Notes under the pieces: generated by a model | What the model was told of the DNA's origin: nothing | The model's database searches: none | What the model saw: the letters and a program-made list of their open reading frames with translations, nothing else | In this document: piece after piece, positions 48,065 to 56,860 of the stretch | How positions within the stretch are numbered: the stretch's first letter is position 1 | Layout of the letters: the number at the start of each line of letters is the position of its first letter | Program-made: the position numbers and the translations under genes | Assembly (NCBI GenBank): GCA_035275065.1 | Contig: DATENM010000158.1 | Coordinates: 170,174-234,173, forward strand | Reading direction: 5' to 3' | DNA length: 64,000 nt | Source: Blastocatellia bacterium | Lineage (GTDB): Bacteria > Acidobacteriota > Blastocatellia > UBA7656

Positions 48065-49036
48065 ATGAGAATACGACTTTCGCTCCAGGCAATGACCGTC
48101 GCAGGGATGCTGGCGCTGGCGCTCGTCGCCACGAGCTGCGAGCCGGCGACCAACAACAGCAACACCGCAAACAGCAACAGCAGCGCCCCGGCAGCCGCGC
48201 AACCGGCGGGGCTTCCCGCCGATGCGACAGCCGCCGACGCGCCGGGCTTCATGAAAGCCGGGCCGACGGGCAATGTGTCGCTGAAATTCACCGCGCCGGT
48301 AGACGGCAGCTCGGTGAGCGGTGACACGGTAGCTCCAACCTTCACGATCACCGGCTACCCGATCTATCAAGACCCGGCACGCAAAAAGGGCCAGCACATT
48401 CACGTCATTCTCGACAACGAGCCGTATGAAGCCGATTACAATCCGGTTGCGCCCTTCTCGCCCGACAAGTTCAAGAACCTCGCGCCGGGCACACACACCT
48501 TGCGGGCCTTCCCGAGTCGCGAGTGGCATGAATCGATCAAGCAGGAGGATGCCGCCGATTTCGATTTCGTCGTCTTCAACAATGGCAGCGCTACCGCGAC
48601 CAACGTTGACAAGAAAGCGCCCTTGCTGACTTACTCGCGCCCGAAGGGTGATTACAAGATCAATGATGACCCGCGCGGCTTGATGCTCGACTTCTACGTC
48701 ACCAACGCGACGCTTGGCGAAAATGGCTATAAGGTGCGTTACACGGTCGACGGCAAGAAGACGGCCGTGCTGACCCGTTGGGAGCCCATATGGTGGAAGT
48801 GGGCCGACGTGCCTTTGGGCGAGCATACGGTGGTGCTTGAGTTGTTAGACAAGAATAACCAGCCGGTGCCGTTCAAGGTCGGTAACGCCGACTACAACCA
48901 CACCGAGCGCAAGTTCCGTGTGACGGACGAAACCGGCGCCGTAGACCACCACGACGCCAACACCAACGGCAACGCCAACGCGAATCGCAATACCAACACG
49001 AATCGCAACGGCGCGGCGGCGAACAAGAACAAGTAG
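48065..49036 (+). CDS. Lipoprotein with Asn-rich tail
   Basis: A 323-residue lipoprotein. The signal peptide ends in the lipobox LVATSC (Cys near residue 25), followed by an Asn/Ser linker (NNSNTANSNSS). The body (about 55-285) looks like one or two beta-sandwich domains: VSLKFTAPVDGSSVSGDTVAPTFTITG and VPLGEHTVVLELLDKNNQPVPF. The C-terminus is a repetitive NANANRNTNTNRNG tail that is probably disordered. Function unknown; a carbohydrate- or ligand-binding role is possible. A hairpin terminator follows. Confidence 0.8.
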   Translation: MRIRLSLQAMTVAGMLALALVATSCEPATNNSNTANSNSSAPAAAQPAGLPADATAADAPGFMKAGPTGNVSLKFTAPVDGSSVSGDTVAPTFTITGYPIYQDPARKKGQHIHVILDNEPYEADYNPVAPFSPDKFKNLAPGTHTLRAFPSREWHESIKQEDAADFDFVVFNNGSATATNVDKKAPLLTYSRPKGDYKINDDPRGLMLDFYVTNATLGENGYKVRYTVDGKKTAVLTRWEPIWWKWADVPLGEHTVVLELLDKNNQPVPFKVGNADYNHTERKFRVTDETGAVDHHDANTNGNANANRNTNTNRNGAAANKNK

Positions 49037-49086
49037 CCGCCTTCTTGAAATCGCGGAAGGGGTAGAGGCGCGGGGCAACAGGCGAG

Positions 49087-49128
49087 CCGGCCGACCCAAG
49101 CGGTGGTTGTCGGGTCGCCGGGGCTTTT
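49087..49128 (+). terminator. Terminator after the lipoprotein gene
   Basis: CCGGCCGACCC (49087-49097) pairs with GGGTCGCCGG (49112-49121) with one bulge, followed by GGCTTTTC. The rest of the gap to 49413 shows no gene that I can recognise. Confidence 0.6.
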
Positions 49129-49413
49129 CAGTTCCGCCCTCTGCTCGTCTGCCCCTTCGATCTCGTTTCCTCTGCTCCGCGGCTCACGGCGGCTCGTCGC
49201 ACTCGCCGCGCTGCCTTCAACCCGTTTACTCAGGCGACTTAAAAAGATTGTAATAACCAACCGGGTATTATAAAGTTGCAACTGTGGACCTTGCCTCCCG
49301 CGCCTCAGCCGGGATCATCGTGATTCCAATGGCCGGCGCGCTGAATTCCTTCTCAATTCAGCAGGATTGCTCGCAAAGCGCGCTCTACGATCAGCAAGTA
49401 ATAGGGATAGTTT

Positions 49414-51984
49414 ATGCAGAGAAAGGGATCAATCGGCCCCGACAGTAACCCGACTGCCGAGCCGAAACCTGAGACAGTAGCTATTGACCACAACCTGCAT
49501 GATCAACGCAATATTGAAGAGCACAAGCAGATCGAGCAGGAGTTACATGACCGCATTGAGCAGTTGCAGACCATCTGCCAGCTCAGCGCCGCCGTCAGCC
49601 GCGCCGAATCGCTCGAAGAGATTTATGCCGAGACGCTCGATGGGCTTCAGCGCGCCTTGAAGATCAACAAGGCTTCGATCCTGCTTTTCGACCCGGACGG
49701 GGTGATGCGCTTTAAGGGCTGGCGTGGGCTTTCTGATGAGTATCGTCAGGCCGTCGAAGGCCACTCGCCCTGGACGCGCGAGGCCCGCAATCCGCAGCCG
49801 ATCTTTGTCGCCAACGTCGAAGAAGACTCATCGCTTGACGAGCTGCGCGAAACCCTCCTGCGCGAAGGGATTCGCGCCCTGGCCTTCATCCCGCTGCTTT
49901 ATCAATCCCGCCTGCTCGGCAAGCTCATGGTCTATCACGACGCGCCGCACGAGTTCACCGAAGCCGAGGGGCAGTTAGCCCAGACCCTTGCGAGCTATGT
50001 CGCCTTCGCTATTGAGCAGAGGCAGGCCAAGGATGCGTTGCGCCGCCGCGAGCAGGCATGGTCTGATTTCTTCGAGGACGCCCCCATCGGCATGCACTGG
50101 GTCGGGCCGGACGGCACCATCATGCGCGCCAACCGCGCCGAGCTTGAAATGCTCGGTTACTCGAGCGACGAATACCTTAACCGTCATATCTCTGAATTCC
50201 ACGCCGACCGCGAGGGCATCGACGATATGCTGCGGCGATTGTCGAGCGCCGAGACGCTGCAAGATTACCCGGCTCGACTGCGGTGCAAAGACGGCTCGAT
50301 CAAGCACGTTCTAATCACTTCAAATGTGCAATGGGAAGATGGGCGGTTTGTCCACACGCGCTGCTTCACGCGCGACATCACCGAGCGCCTACAAGCCGAG
50401 CAGGCGAGCCTGCACCTGGCCGCGATTGTCGAATCGTCTGACGACGCCATTGTCAGCAAGACGCTCAACGGCACGATTCTTAGCTGGAACAAGGGGGCCG
50501 AGCGGATATTCGGCTATCCAGCCGAAGAGGCGGTCGGACGCAACATCCTCATGCTGATCCCAGAGGATCGGCAGGACGAGGAGCCGCAGATTCTCAGCCG
50601 CATTCAGCGCGGCGAGCGCATAGACCATTACGAAACCATTCGCAAGACTAAGGATGGGCGGCTTATCAACATCTCGGTAACGATCTCGCCCATCAGAGAC
50701 AGCAGCGGCAGGATCATCGCCGCTTCTAAGATCGCCCGCGACATCACTGGGCAAAAGCAGGCCGAGAAGGAGCGCGAGCAGTTGCTGACGCGTGAGCGCG
50801 CGGCCCGTGCCGAAGCCGAAGCCGCCAACCGCGCTAAAGACCAGTTCCTGGCCACCGTTTCGCACGAGGTTCGCACGCCTTTGAACGCCATTCTCGGTTG
50901 GGCGCGTATCCTGCATTCGGGAAAGCTAGAAGGCGAGATGCAGGCGCGCGCCCTTGAAACGATTGACCGCAATGCCAGAGCCCAGGCCCAGATCATCGAA
51001 GACCTGCTCGACGTGTCGCGCATCATCACCGGCAAGCTACGGCTCGATGTCCGTCCCGTCGCTCTGACTTCGATCATCGAAGCGGCTGCCGACGCGGTGC
51101 GTCCGGCGGCGCACGCCAAAAACATCCAACTCGAAATAGGGCTGGATTACGAAGTCGGCCCGGTTTCAGGCGACGCCGACCGCTTGCAGCAGGTGGTTTG
51201 GAACCTGCTGTCGAATGCCATCAAATTCACGCCGTCCGGCGGCCAGGTCGACGTGAAGCTGGAACGTGTTGGCACAGACGCCAGACTTAGCGTGACCGAC
51301 ACCGGGCGCGGTATCAGCGCAGACTTCATGCCTTATCTCTTTGACCGCTTCTCGCAGGCGGACAGCTCGCTGACGCGTAAGCACGGCGGTCTCGGTTTGG
51401 GGCTGGCGATTGTCCGGCATCTCATCGAGCTGCACGGCGGCACGGTTCGCGCCGCCAGCGCCGGCGAGGGCCAGGGGGCGACCTTTGAGATTACCTTGCC
51501 GCTGGCGATCAAGCAGGAGCAGCGAATGCTCCGAAGCGATGCCGGGGTCGAGCGGCTGCCGGAGTCGCCCGAGACCTTATTCGACCCGCAGATTTCGCTG
51601 CACGGCTTGCGTGTGCTGGTGGTTGACGACGACACGGACGCGCGCGAGCTGGTGGCTACTGTGCTGACGCATTGCGGCGCGGAGGTCAGCGCCGTGGCCT
51701 CTGCGGCCGAAGCCCTGGCGATGCTCGAAACCTTCAAAGCGGATGTTATGGTGAGCGACATCGAGATGCCGGGCGAAGACGGCTATTCGCTGATCCGCAA
51801 GGTACGATCCTATGTAGACGGGGCCAGCCGAATCGCCGCAGCGGCGCTCACGGCGCACGCCAGAACCGAAGACCGCATGCGCGCGCTTGCGGCAGGCTAT
51901 GACACACACATCGCTAAACCGGTCGAGCCCTCGGAGCTGCTGGCCGTCGTCGCCAGCATCGCAAGGCGAATCGCCAAGTTGTGA
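49414..51984 (+). CDS. Hybrid histidine kinase with GAF, two PAS and a receiver domain
   Basis: An 856-residue cytoplasmic sensor. Order: N-terminal coiled coil, GAF (about 65-205: LKINKASILLFDPDGVMRFKG...), PAS 1 (about 215-325: DFFEDAPIGMHWVGPDG...), PAS 2 (about 335-455: IVESSDDAIVSKTLNGTILSWNKGA...), HisKA with phospho-His484 (ATVSHEVRTPLNAILG), HATPase (LLSNAIKF), and a receiver with acceptor Asp782 (MVSDIEMPGEDGY). There are no membrane segments. The kinase-receiver half is a clear paralogue of the kinase in the kai operon at 41660-43423. No output regulator gene lies beside it. Confidence 0.92.
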   Translation: MQRKGSIGPDSNPTAEPKPETVAIDHNLHDQRNIEEHKQIEQELHDRIEQLQTICQLSAAVSRAESLEEIYAETLDGLQRALKINKASILLFDPDGVMRFKGWRGLSDEYRQAVEGHSPWTREARNPQPIFVANVEEDSSLDELRETLLREGIRALAFIPLLYQSRLLGKLMVYHDAPHEFTEAEGQLAQTLASYVAFAIEQRQAKDALRRREQAWSDFFEDAPIGMHWVGPDGTIMRANRAELEMLGYSSDEYLNRHISEFHADREGIDDMLRRLSSAETLQDYPARLRCKDGSIKHVLITSNVQWEDGRFVHTRCFTRDITERLQAEQASLHLAAIVESSDDAIVSKTLNGTILSWNKGAERIFGYPAEEAVGRNILMLIPEDRQDEEPQILSRIQRGERIDHYETIRKTKDGRLINISVTISPIRDSSGRIIAASKIARDITGQKQAEKEREQLLTRERAARAEAEAANRAKDQFLATVSHEVRTPLNAILGWARILHSGKLEGEMQARALETIDRNARAQAQIIEDLLDVSRIITGKLRLDVRPVALTSIIEAAADAVRPAAHAKNIQLEIGLDYEVGPVSGDADRLQQVVWNLLSNAIKFTPSGGQVDVKLERVGTDARLSVTDTGRGISADFMPYLFDRFSQADSSLTRKHGGLGLGLAIVRHLIELHGGTVRAASAGEGQGATFEITLPLAIKQEQRMLRSDAGVERLPESPETLFDPQISLHGLRVLVVDDDTDARELVATVLTHCGAEVSAVASAAEALAMLETFKADVMVSDIEMPGEDGYSLIRKVRSYVDGASRIAAAALTAHARTEDRMRALAAGYDTHIAKPVEPSELLAVVASIARRIAKL

Positions 51985-52073
51985 AAGGGGCGGAGAAGTC
52001 GCTGCGATAAGTCCTTCGCGCCTGCTTCTACAGCAACCTCAATGAATTGACCTTTGCCCTATTGCACCTTCTC

Positions 52074-52361
52074 TCACTGTCCAAGCTTGCCTAAACTTGC
52101 GAGGCGATACGCTTGAGATTCCTTGAGCTGTTTTTCCACCTCTTCCCGTGTCGCTGCCAGCCACAGCTCGACGTCATGCTGCCTTCTAATAGCCATCATC
52201 CTTCCATCGGGCGAAAAGGCCAGGGACTGAATCCTATTCATTGAGTCGGTGCTGAACGCCGCCAGCTCTCGCCGCCTCCCCACATCCCACGGGTTCATGA
52301 GCGTATCCCGCCCCTGGTAGCGGGCGCCGCCCTTGCACTCCCCATCCTTCCTGAGAGCCAC
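52074..52361 (-). pseudogene. Fragment of a WD40-repeat protein
   Basis: An open stretch of 95 codons whose middle part reads like a single WD40 repeat: PWDVGRRRELAAFSTD, then IQSLAFSPDGRMMAI and VELWLAATREEVEKQ. A real WD40 protein has seven or so repeats, so this is most likely a decayed remnant, perhaps of a kinase or signalling protein with WD40 tail. No credible start or second repeat is visible around it. Together with 51985-52073 and 52362-52528 it fills the gap after the hybrid kinase. Confidence 0.6.
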
Positions 52362-52528
52362 TTGGAATAAGAAAGCCGTCTGAAGCGCTCGCCCGAAAAT
52401 ATTTCTATCCTCGATCCAGAGACATTGCCGTTCCCAGTGTGGAAAAGTTGCTTGTCAGAAGGTCCTCTGGATTGCGTTACATCGTCGGAAACTTGTAGTT
52501 TTATAGATTCTTCCGCTAAGAGGCACAC

Positions 52529-52918
52529 ATGAAAGACAACTTTACGTTAACCATCGCGTCTCTGCTCTCAATTCTCTTCGGCACGTTTCACCTAGCGGAT
52601 GACATTGACAGAGGGATGTCACCGGGAGGGCTTTCAAACCTCTTTGCGGTGGTCATCTGCGTCGTCTGGCTGTACGGAACGTTCATGCTGGCCGGACGGC
52701 GATCAGGGTATATCATCATCCTCGTCGCGTCGCTCCTGTCAATGGGCGTCCCCGTCATCCACATGAGAGGGCCTGGAATCGGCTTCGGGACCATCCGCAG
52801 CGGGGGCTTTTTCTTTATCTGGACACTCCTGGCGCTCGGCGTGACATCGCTCTTTTCCGTCATCCTGTCGGTGCGCGGACTGATCAGGCTCTCAAGACGC
52901 AAAATCAATCAGGAGTAG
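52529..52918 (+). CDS. Multi-pass membrane protein of unknown function
   Basis: A 129-residue protein with about four transmembrane helices (TIASLLSILFGTFHLA, NLFAVVICVVWLYGTFML, YIIILVASLLSMGVPV, FIWTLLALGVTSLFSVILS). It starts behind AGAGGCACAC. No family recognised. It begins an AT-richer stretch of short genes that runs to tRNA-Phe. Confidence 0.7.
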   Translation: MKDNFTLTIASLLSILFGTFHLADDIDRGMSPGGLSNLFAVVICVVWLYGTFMLAGRRSGYIIILVASLLSMGVPVIHMRGPGIGFGTIRSGGFFFIWTLLALGVTSLFSVILSVRGLIRLSRRKINQE

Positions 52919-53088
52919 CTGGCGCTTTTAAGGTGGGGTTCTTTTGAGTGAGCGCTTGCGCAAGCTTTGCAGCGGTTTTTCTGATGCCTTCAGCCTGATA
53001 TTTCCAGTCAAATTGATCTTCGGTTTTTGGCTGACCGCATCCGGAACAAATTTTCCCGGTAGGGTTCGTAGTGGATAAAAGGAAGTAT

Positions 53089-53119
53089 CCGGGCCTCGCG
53101 CTCTCACACGAAAGCCCGG
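53089..53119 (-). terminator. Hairpin after the first Cys-rich peptide gene
   Basis: CCGGGC (53089-53094) pairs with GCCCGG (53114-53119); read on the minus strand it is followed by a T-rich stretch (ATACTTCCTTTTATCC). It lies 17 bases beyond the stop of the peptide gene at 53136. Confidence 0.5.
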
Positions 53120-53135
53120 AGTTACAAGATGGAAA

Positions 53136-53420
53136 TTAACACGGGACGCTGCCGCAGCAAACGTTGAGAATGTCCTCTGTGTAGTAGGGCGAGGTAGTAC
53201 CCGTCAGGGTTCCCCGCCCGTTACAGTAGATGTGGCGATAGCCTACTTCAGTTGTCATACTCGCATCGCTGTAGTAGGTGATCCCCTTCTCGTACCCGTA
53301 TACGGGTGCAGCACTAACCTTACTGGTATAGTCACCGCTGCCCGACGGGAAAAGAACCCCTAACGTCATCAGCCCCAGAACCGCTGCCAAGAGAAACCGT
53401 CTTGTCACTTTGGAAATCAT
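53136..53420 (-). CDS. Small secreted Cys-containing peptide, DUF6289-like (copy A)
   Basis: A 94-residue precursor. The ATG at 53420 follows a perfect AGGAGGGG site. The signal peptide (RRFLLAAVLGLMTLGVLF) ends around residue 30. The mature part has the pattern YYSDASMTTEVGY, then C-x-G, T-G, PYYTED and a CCGSVPC end, like the small DUF6289 exported proteins. It is a paralogue of the gene at 53584, with which it shares the YYxD...TT...GY...C...TG...YYT-x-D order. The role is unknown. A sigma70-type promoter precedes it and a hairpin follows. Confidence 0.78.
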   Translation of the reverse strand: MISKVTRRFLLAAVLGLMTLGVLFPSGSGDYTSKVSAAPVYGYEKGITYYSDASMTTEVGYRHIYCNGRGTLTGTTSPYYTEDILNVCCGSVPC

Positions 53421-53457
53421 AATCCCCTCCTGATCGGTGTAATCTTCAAACAGGCCC

Positions 53458-53486
53458 ACGATATATTTGCAGGAGGGTTATGTCAA
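53458..53486 (-). promoter_or_regulatory. Promoter of Cys-rich peptide gene A
   Basis: On the minus strand TTGACA (53481-53486), 17 bases, then TATCGT (53458-53463), about 40 bases upstream of the start codon at 53420. Confidence 0.65.
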
Positions 53487-53512
53487 CAGCAAAAGACTAT
53501 GATTTGAATCCC

Positions 53513-53541
53513 TTGAAATAAGAATTCACTTAGCATAGGAT
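53513..53541 (+). promoter_or_regulatory. Promoter of Cys-rich peptide gene B
   Basis: TTGAAA (53513-53518), 17 bases, then TAGGAT (53536-53541), about 40 bases before the start codon at 53584. It is back to back with the promoter of gene A, 27 bases away. Confidence 0.6.
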
Positions 53542-53583
53542 GGGGTAAATCTGTGGACGCTAAGACCGAGGAGGTACACAAGT

Positions 53584-53838
53584 ATGAAGAACTTTCTCAA
53601 GAACCGCGCCCTGTTGACCGTCCTGGCTGTTGTGATGGTCTGGGGATCACTTACCTTTGCCCTCGCTCCAAAGGCACACGGTTGTCCTCCACAGGAGATT
53701 GATTACACCTACTACACGGATAACACCTATACAACTGCGTGTGGGTATAAAATCATTCCGTGCAGTTGCGGTAGTGGAGCGCACACCGGCGGCTGTCAGA
53801 CCGCGTACTACACTATAGACTACTACGATTGCTTCTGA
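53584..53838 (+). CDS. Small secreted Cys-rich peptide, DUF6289-like (copy B)
   Basis: An 84-residue precursor behind GAGGAGGTACAC. The signal peptide (LTVLAVVMVWGSLTFALA) ends near residue 31. The mature part of about 50 residues has eight Tyr-rich and Cys-rich positions: YTYYTDNTYTTACGY, then C-S-C-G-x-G, TGGC, AYYTIDYYDC. Six Cys could form three disulfides. It pairs with gene A at 53136 and is divergent from it. An 11-bp perfect hairpin follows. The function is unknown; toxin, signal peptide or structural roles are all open. Confidence 0.78.
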   Translation: MKNFLKNRALLTVLAVVMVWGSLTFALAPKAHGCPPQEIDYTYYTDNTYTTACGYKIIPCSCGSGAHTGGCQTAYYTIDYYDCF

Positions 53839-53847
53839 AGTGGGATG

Positions 53848-53878
53848 GGTGGCGCGGGTGGTTACTGCCCGCGCCACC
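53848..53878 (+). terminator. Hairpin after Cys-rich peptide gene B
   Basis: GGTGGCGCGGG (53848-53858) pairs perfectly with CCCGCGCCACC (53868-53878) around a 9-base loop. There is no T-run, so it may stabilise the transcript end rather than terminate alone. Confidence 0.55.
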
Positions 53879-54045
53879 TACCTAGAACAAGCTTGGTGCG
53901 ACTACTTTTTCTTTGGAATGATCTGCACAGACTGGTTCTGTAGCTTCTCAAACTTTTTGATTGCAACGCGGGCCACATTCCCCCTAAACTTACATCTCCA
54001 CAATTTGTCCTTTCTCAAAAATCGAATCTATCGGGAGGTATGAGT

Positions 54046-54255
54046 ATGAAGAAGCTGCTTGCGACTGCGTTCTTGACACTTCTTTTAGCTACATCGTCCT
54101 TTGCAGGGGATATACTGTGTCCTGGCGTCACCGGCCCGCAGGAAAGCCCTGGCATTACTGGGCCGCAAGAGTCTCCTGGATTAACCGGCGACATACAGGC
54201 TCCAGGTTTCCTTGATACTCTTGCTCTCCTGTTTGGGATTTCTTGGAGTGGTTAG
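54046..54255 (+). CDS. Small secreted peptide with internal Pro-Gly repeats
   Basis: A 69-residue precursor. The ATG at 54046 lies seven bases behind GGGAGG; an ATG two codons earlier is too close to that site. The signal peptide ends at TSSFAGD (residue about 20). The mature part starts with a lone Cys (ILCPGVTG) and repeats a PGxTGPQES unit: CPGVTGPQES, PGITGPQES, PGLTGDIQ, APG. It ends in a hydrophobic segment (FLDTLALLFGISW). The stop overlaps the stop of the converging gene at 54252 by three bases. No family recognised. Confidence 0.7.
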   Translation: MKKLLATAFLTLLLATSSFAGDILCPGVTGPQESPGITGPQESPGLTGDIQAPGFLDTLALLFGISWSG

Positions 54256-54611
54256 CTCCTACTAAACAGGGCTGGCTGGTTGAGTTCGACCTTTTGGAGG
54301 TGTTGTGGGCAACGGGGTTCGTTGTCTAAATACCTTACTGCGTCTTTGGGGCAGCGGGAGCAGCGATAGATTCCTGCTGTTCTCGCTTCTACTTTGGGCT
54401 TAAAGCGATATTCAACTGACTTCCCATTCATCCGGCGCTCGAAGGTTCCTTCGTCGGCCAGCTCCCTACAGCGCCTCGATCCATTTGATGCCTTGAATTG
54501 GAGAGAGGCCGCGAACATTTCTAACTCAGCACCATTTAACCAAGCCGGGTATTTATCCTTTGCGTATTGGGAGAGGAGGACTTTGAGGCTGGGTTTCTTG
54601 GGGGAGGTCAT
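54252..54611 (-). CDS. Possible winged-helix protein with zinc ribbon
   Basis: A 119-residue protein not assigned to a family. The middle (YPAWLNGAELEMFAASL, CRELADEGTFERRMNGKSVEYRF) has the layout of a winged helix, with NGKSVEYRF as the wing strand. The tail has CSRCPKDAVRYLDNEPRCPQH, a Cys/His zinc-ribbon pattern. DNA binding is thus possible. The start is uncertain: ATG at 54611 is chosen, ATG at 54674 is in frame, and neither has a good ribosome-binding site. It converges on the repeat-peptide gene. Confidence 0.6.
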   Translation of the reverse strand: MTSPKKPSLKVLLSQYAKDKYPAWLNGAELEMFAASLQFKASNGSRRCRELADEGTFERRMNGKSVEYRFKPKVEARTAGIYRCSRCPKDAVRYLDNEPRCPQHLQKVELNQPALFSRS

Positions 54612-54829
54612 TGGAGAGGAGTTATTCTTGCGATACAAAGAAATCTTGTAGGGCCTTGCACTCAGCGCATTCAAAACAAGTAATCATCGAACTACCCCAG
54701 TAGAAGCTGCGAACAGTTCAAAACTGAGTGTGGCGGGGTGGGTCGGCGCAAAGTGAGCGTTATTTGTGAGTGGGAAGAAAAGATGAAACCAGCGGGTGGG
54801 TTAAAGCTATTAATTAATGGAGATTTTGG

Positions 54830-54902
<73 letters not shown>

Positions 54903-54971
54903 ACTCTCGGTTGACTATTTGTCCCCGATGTCAAAACGACAATATAAACAACCGCTCTTTAGGCTGTCAAC

Positions 54972-55169
54972 TTACCTTTCGCCTCGGCGCACGTAAATGA
55001 CGTAGAACAAGCCGAAGCCGACGAACGCCACCGCCGTGCCGATGCCCATGGCCAGGAACTTCTTCTGGCCGCCGTCATAGTACATATAGAAATTGAATGC
55101 CGCCAATAACGCAATCAGCAGCCACATCTCCAGGAACAACTTCAGCCCGCTATTGCTCTCTTTACCCAT
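54972..55169 (-). CDS. Small membrane protein of unknown function
   Basis: A 65-residue protein with two transmembrane helices (FLEMWLLIALLAAFNFYMYY and AMGIGTAVAFVGFGLFYVIYV) and a basic end (RRGER). The start is the ATG at 55169. It is divergent from uppP. No family recognised. Confidence 0.7.
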   Translation of the reverse strand: MGKESNSGLKLFLEMWLLIALLAAFNFYMYYDGGQKKFLAMGIGTAVAFVGFGLFYVIYVRRGER

Positions 55170-55282
55170 TACGTCTCATTCCTCTCAAAGCGGCGCTCTT
55201 GCCGCTCGCGTTGACAGTCGCGCGGCACAATCTCTACACTCACTCGTCGGTTGATTCTAGCAGCGAAGGGAAAATCTAGCGC

Positions 55283-56137
55283 ATGTCGATCCTGCACGCC
55301 ATCATCTTCGGGCTCATTCAGGGCCTCACCGAATTCATCCCCATCAGCAGCACCGCGCACCTGACCATCGCCGGCCACTTGCTCGGCGACATCAAGAGCG
55401 ATCAGGAATGGACGGCCTTCATCGCCGTCATTCAACTCGGCACCCTCCTCGCCGTCATTCTCTATTTTCTGGGCGATATTATCGCCATCATTCGCGGCTT
55501 CATCACTGCCAATCTCGGCATACTCAAGAAACGCCCCATCACTCAGGCCGACAAGCAAAACGCCTGGCTCGGCTGGCTGGTCATCATTGGCACGCTGCCG
55601 GTCGCCGTACTCGGCCTCGCGCTCAAGCGGATCATCGAAGGGCCGTTTACCAAAGACCTGCGGGTTATCGCATTCGGGCTGTTGTTTGTCGCGATCCTGT
55701 TGATCATTGCCGAACTGGTCGGCAAACAGCGGCGCGACCTGAAGACGATCAAAGCCAGCGATGCCATCACCGTCGGCGTCGCCCAAGTCTTCGCGCTGAT
55801 TCCTGGATTCTCGCGCTCCGGCTCGACCATCTGCGGCGGCCTGTTTGCGGGGATGGAACGCGAGGCAGCGGCACGTTTCTCGTTCCTCTTATCGATCCCC
55901 GCAATCGGCGCGAGCGGACTGCTGGAGCTTCCGAAAGCCCTGCATTCGGTCAATACCGGATGGACCAGCCTGATTGTCGCCACGATTGTTTCAGGCGTTG
56001 TCGGGTATCTTTCAATCGCCTTCTTGCTGAGCTACCTGAAAAAGCACACGACCTATCTGTTCGTCGGCTACCGAATCGCTCTTGGGTTGTTATTGATTGG
56101 CTTGCTGGTCGCGGGCCGCCTGGGGTCACACGGCTGA
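55283..56137 (+). CDS. uppP: Undecaprenyl-diphosphatase
   Basis: Recycles the lipid carrier undecaprenyl diphosphate for peptidoglycan synthesis; inner membrane. The two conserved motifs are GLTEFIPISSTAHL near residue 11 (E-x-x-x-S) and IPGFSRSGSTICGG near residue 172 (the P-G-x-S-R-S-G-x-T phosphatase loop with its Arg). Eight or so hydrophobic segments and a 284-residue length are normal. It is convergent with the next gene, six bases apart. Confidence 0.95.
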   Translation: MSILHAIIFGLIQGLTEFIPISSTAHLTIAGHLLGDIKSDQEWTAFIAVIQLGTLLAVILYFLGDIIAIIRGFITANLGILKKRPITQADKQNAWLGWLVIIGTLPVAVLGLALKRIIEGPFTKDLRVIAFGLLFVAILLIIAELVGKQRRDLKTIKASDAITVGVAQVFALIPGFSRSGSTICGGLFAGMEREAAARFSFLLSIPAIGASGLLELPKALHSVNTGWTSLIVATIVSGVVGYLSIAFLLSYLKKHTTYLFVGYRIALGLLLIGLLVAGRLGSHG

Positions 56138-56142
56138 AGCGC

Positions 56143-56604
56143 TTACCAGAATTTCAGCTTCTCGAACCAGCCGAACATCACACGCAGGAAGGTGCGGCGC
56201 GGGCGCGCCACCTTGATGCGCTCGCCGGCGCGCTCGACCAGGCGGACGCGGCCCAGGATGCGGTGCAGAGGGATTGGCAAGTCGCTCTGGCTCGCCGAAT
56301 CGCCGCGCGTCAGGATGAATTTTTCCGGCGACGAACGGTCCATGCGAACGATACGGTGGATGACGGCAGTGTCGTAGCGGCTCTGATACAACACGATGTC
56401 GCCCTGACGCACGGGGTCGCTGTTGATCGGCTCGACCGTCACCACGTCGCCATCTTCGATGGCCGGGCTCATGCTGCTGCCGCTCATCCGCAATTCTACA
56501 GGAAGACTCCTGCATAATAGCTGACGGGCCTGCTCCAGGAAATCGGGCGTCTCAAGCGTGACCTGGCGCCCGCGCTCCGCCTTTATACTATCATAGGCGC
56601 GCAT
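56143..56604 (-). CDS. S24/S26 signal-peptidase-like protein without membrane anchor
   Basis: A 153-residue protein with the S26 core: ELRMSGSSMSPAIEDGDVV (Ser nucleophile in GSSMSP near residue 50) and GDIVLYQS...AVIHRIV, where His is in the place of the usual Lys. This Ser-His type resembles SipW/ER-like signal peptidases. No transmembrane segment is visible, unlike true signal peptidases, so it may process a soluble substrate. The start is the ATG at 56604, behind AGAGAGGGG. The gap 56605-56860 shows no gene. Confidence 0.8.
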   Translation of the reverse strand: MRAYDSIKAERGRQVTLETPDFLEQARQLLCRSLPVELRMSGSSMSPAIEDGDVVTVEPINSDPVRQGDIVLYQSRYDTAVIHRIVRMDRSSPEKFILTRGDSASQSDLPIPLHRILGRVRLVERAGERIKVARPRRTFLRVMFGWFEKLKFW

Positions 56605-56860
56605 TGCGATAACCCCTCTCTGCAAAACTTCCTGAGAGCCGCAGGCTCTCGCCACTTGCAAGACCTCAGACGAGGTGATTGACGGCTACGCCAATAATAA
56701 CCCAATCACTGAGGCCCGAAAAGTCCAAATCAAATTCTCGGCGTCGCCAAATGTAAAAGATTTGTTGCGGACGCTGGCGCCAAGTATCGCCTCTGCAAGA
56801 ACCGACCGCCGCCTGAATCTATGCCAGCCTGTGCCCTCATCGGTCTATCAGGCACCGGGC

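Noticed and set aside
52905..53110. A minus-strand open frame containing KICSGCGQPKTEDQF, which resembles a zinc-binding CxxC of HNH-type proteins.
   Set aside because: No start codon is available, it overlaps the end of the membrane-protein gene, and the rest of the expected domain is missing.
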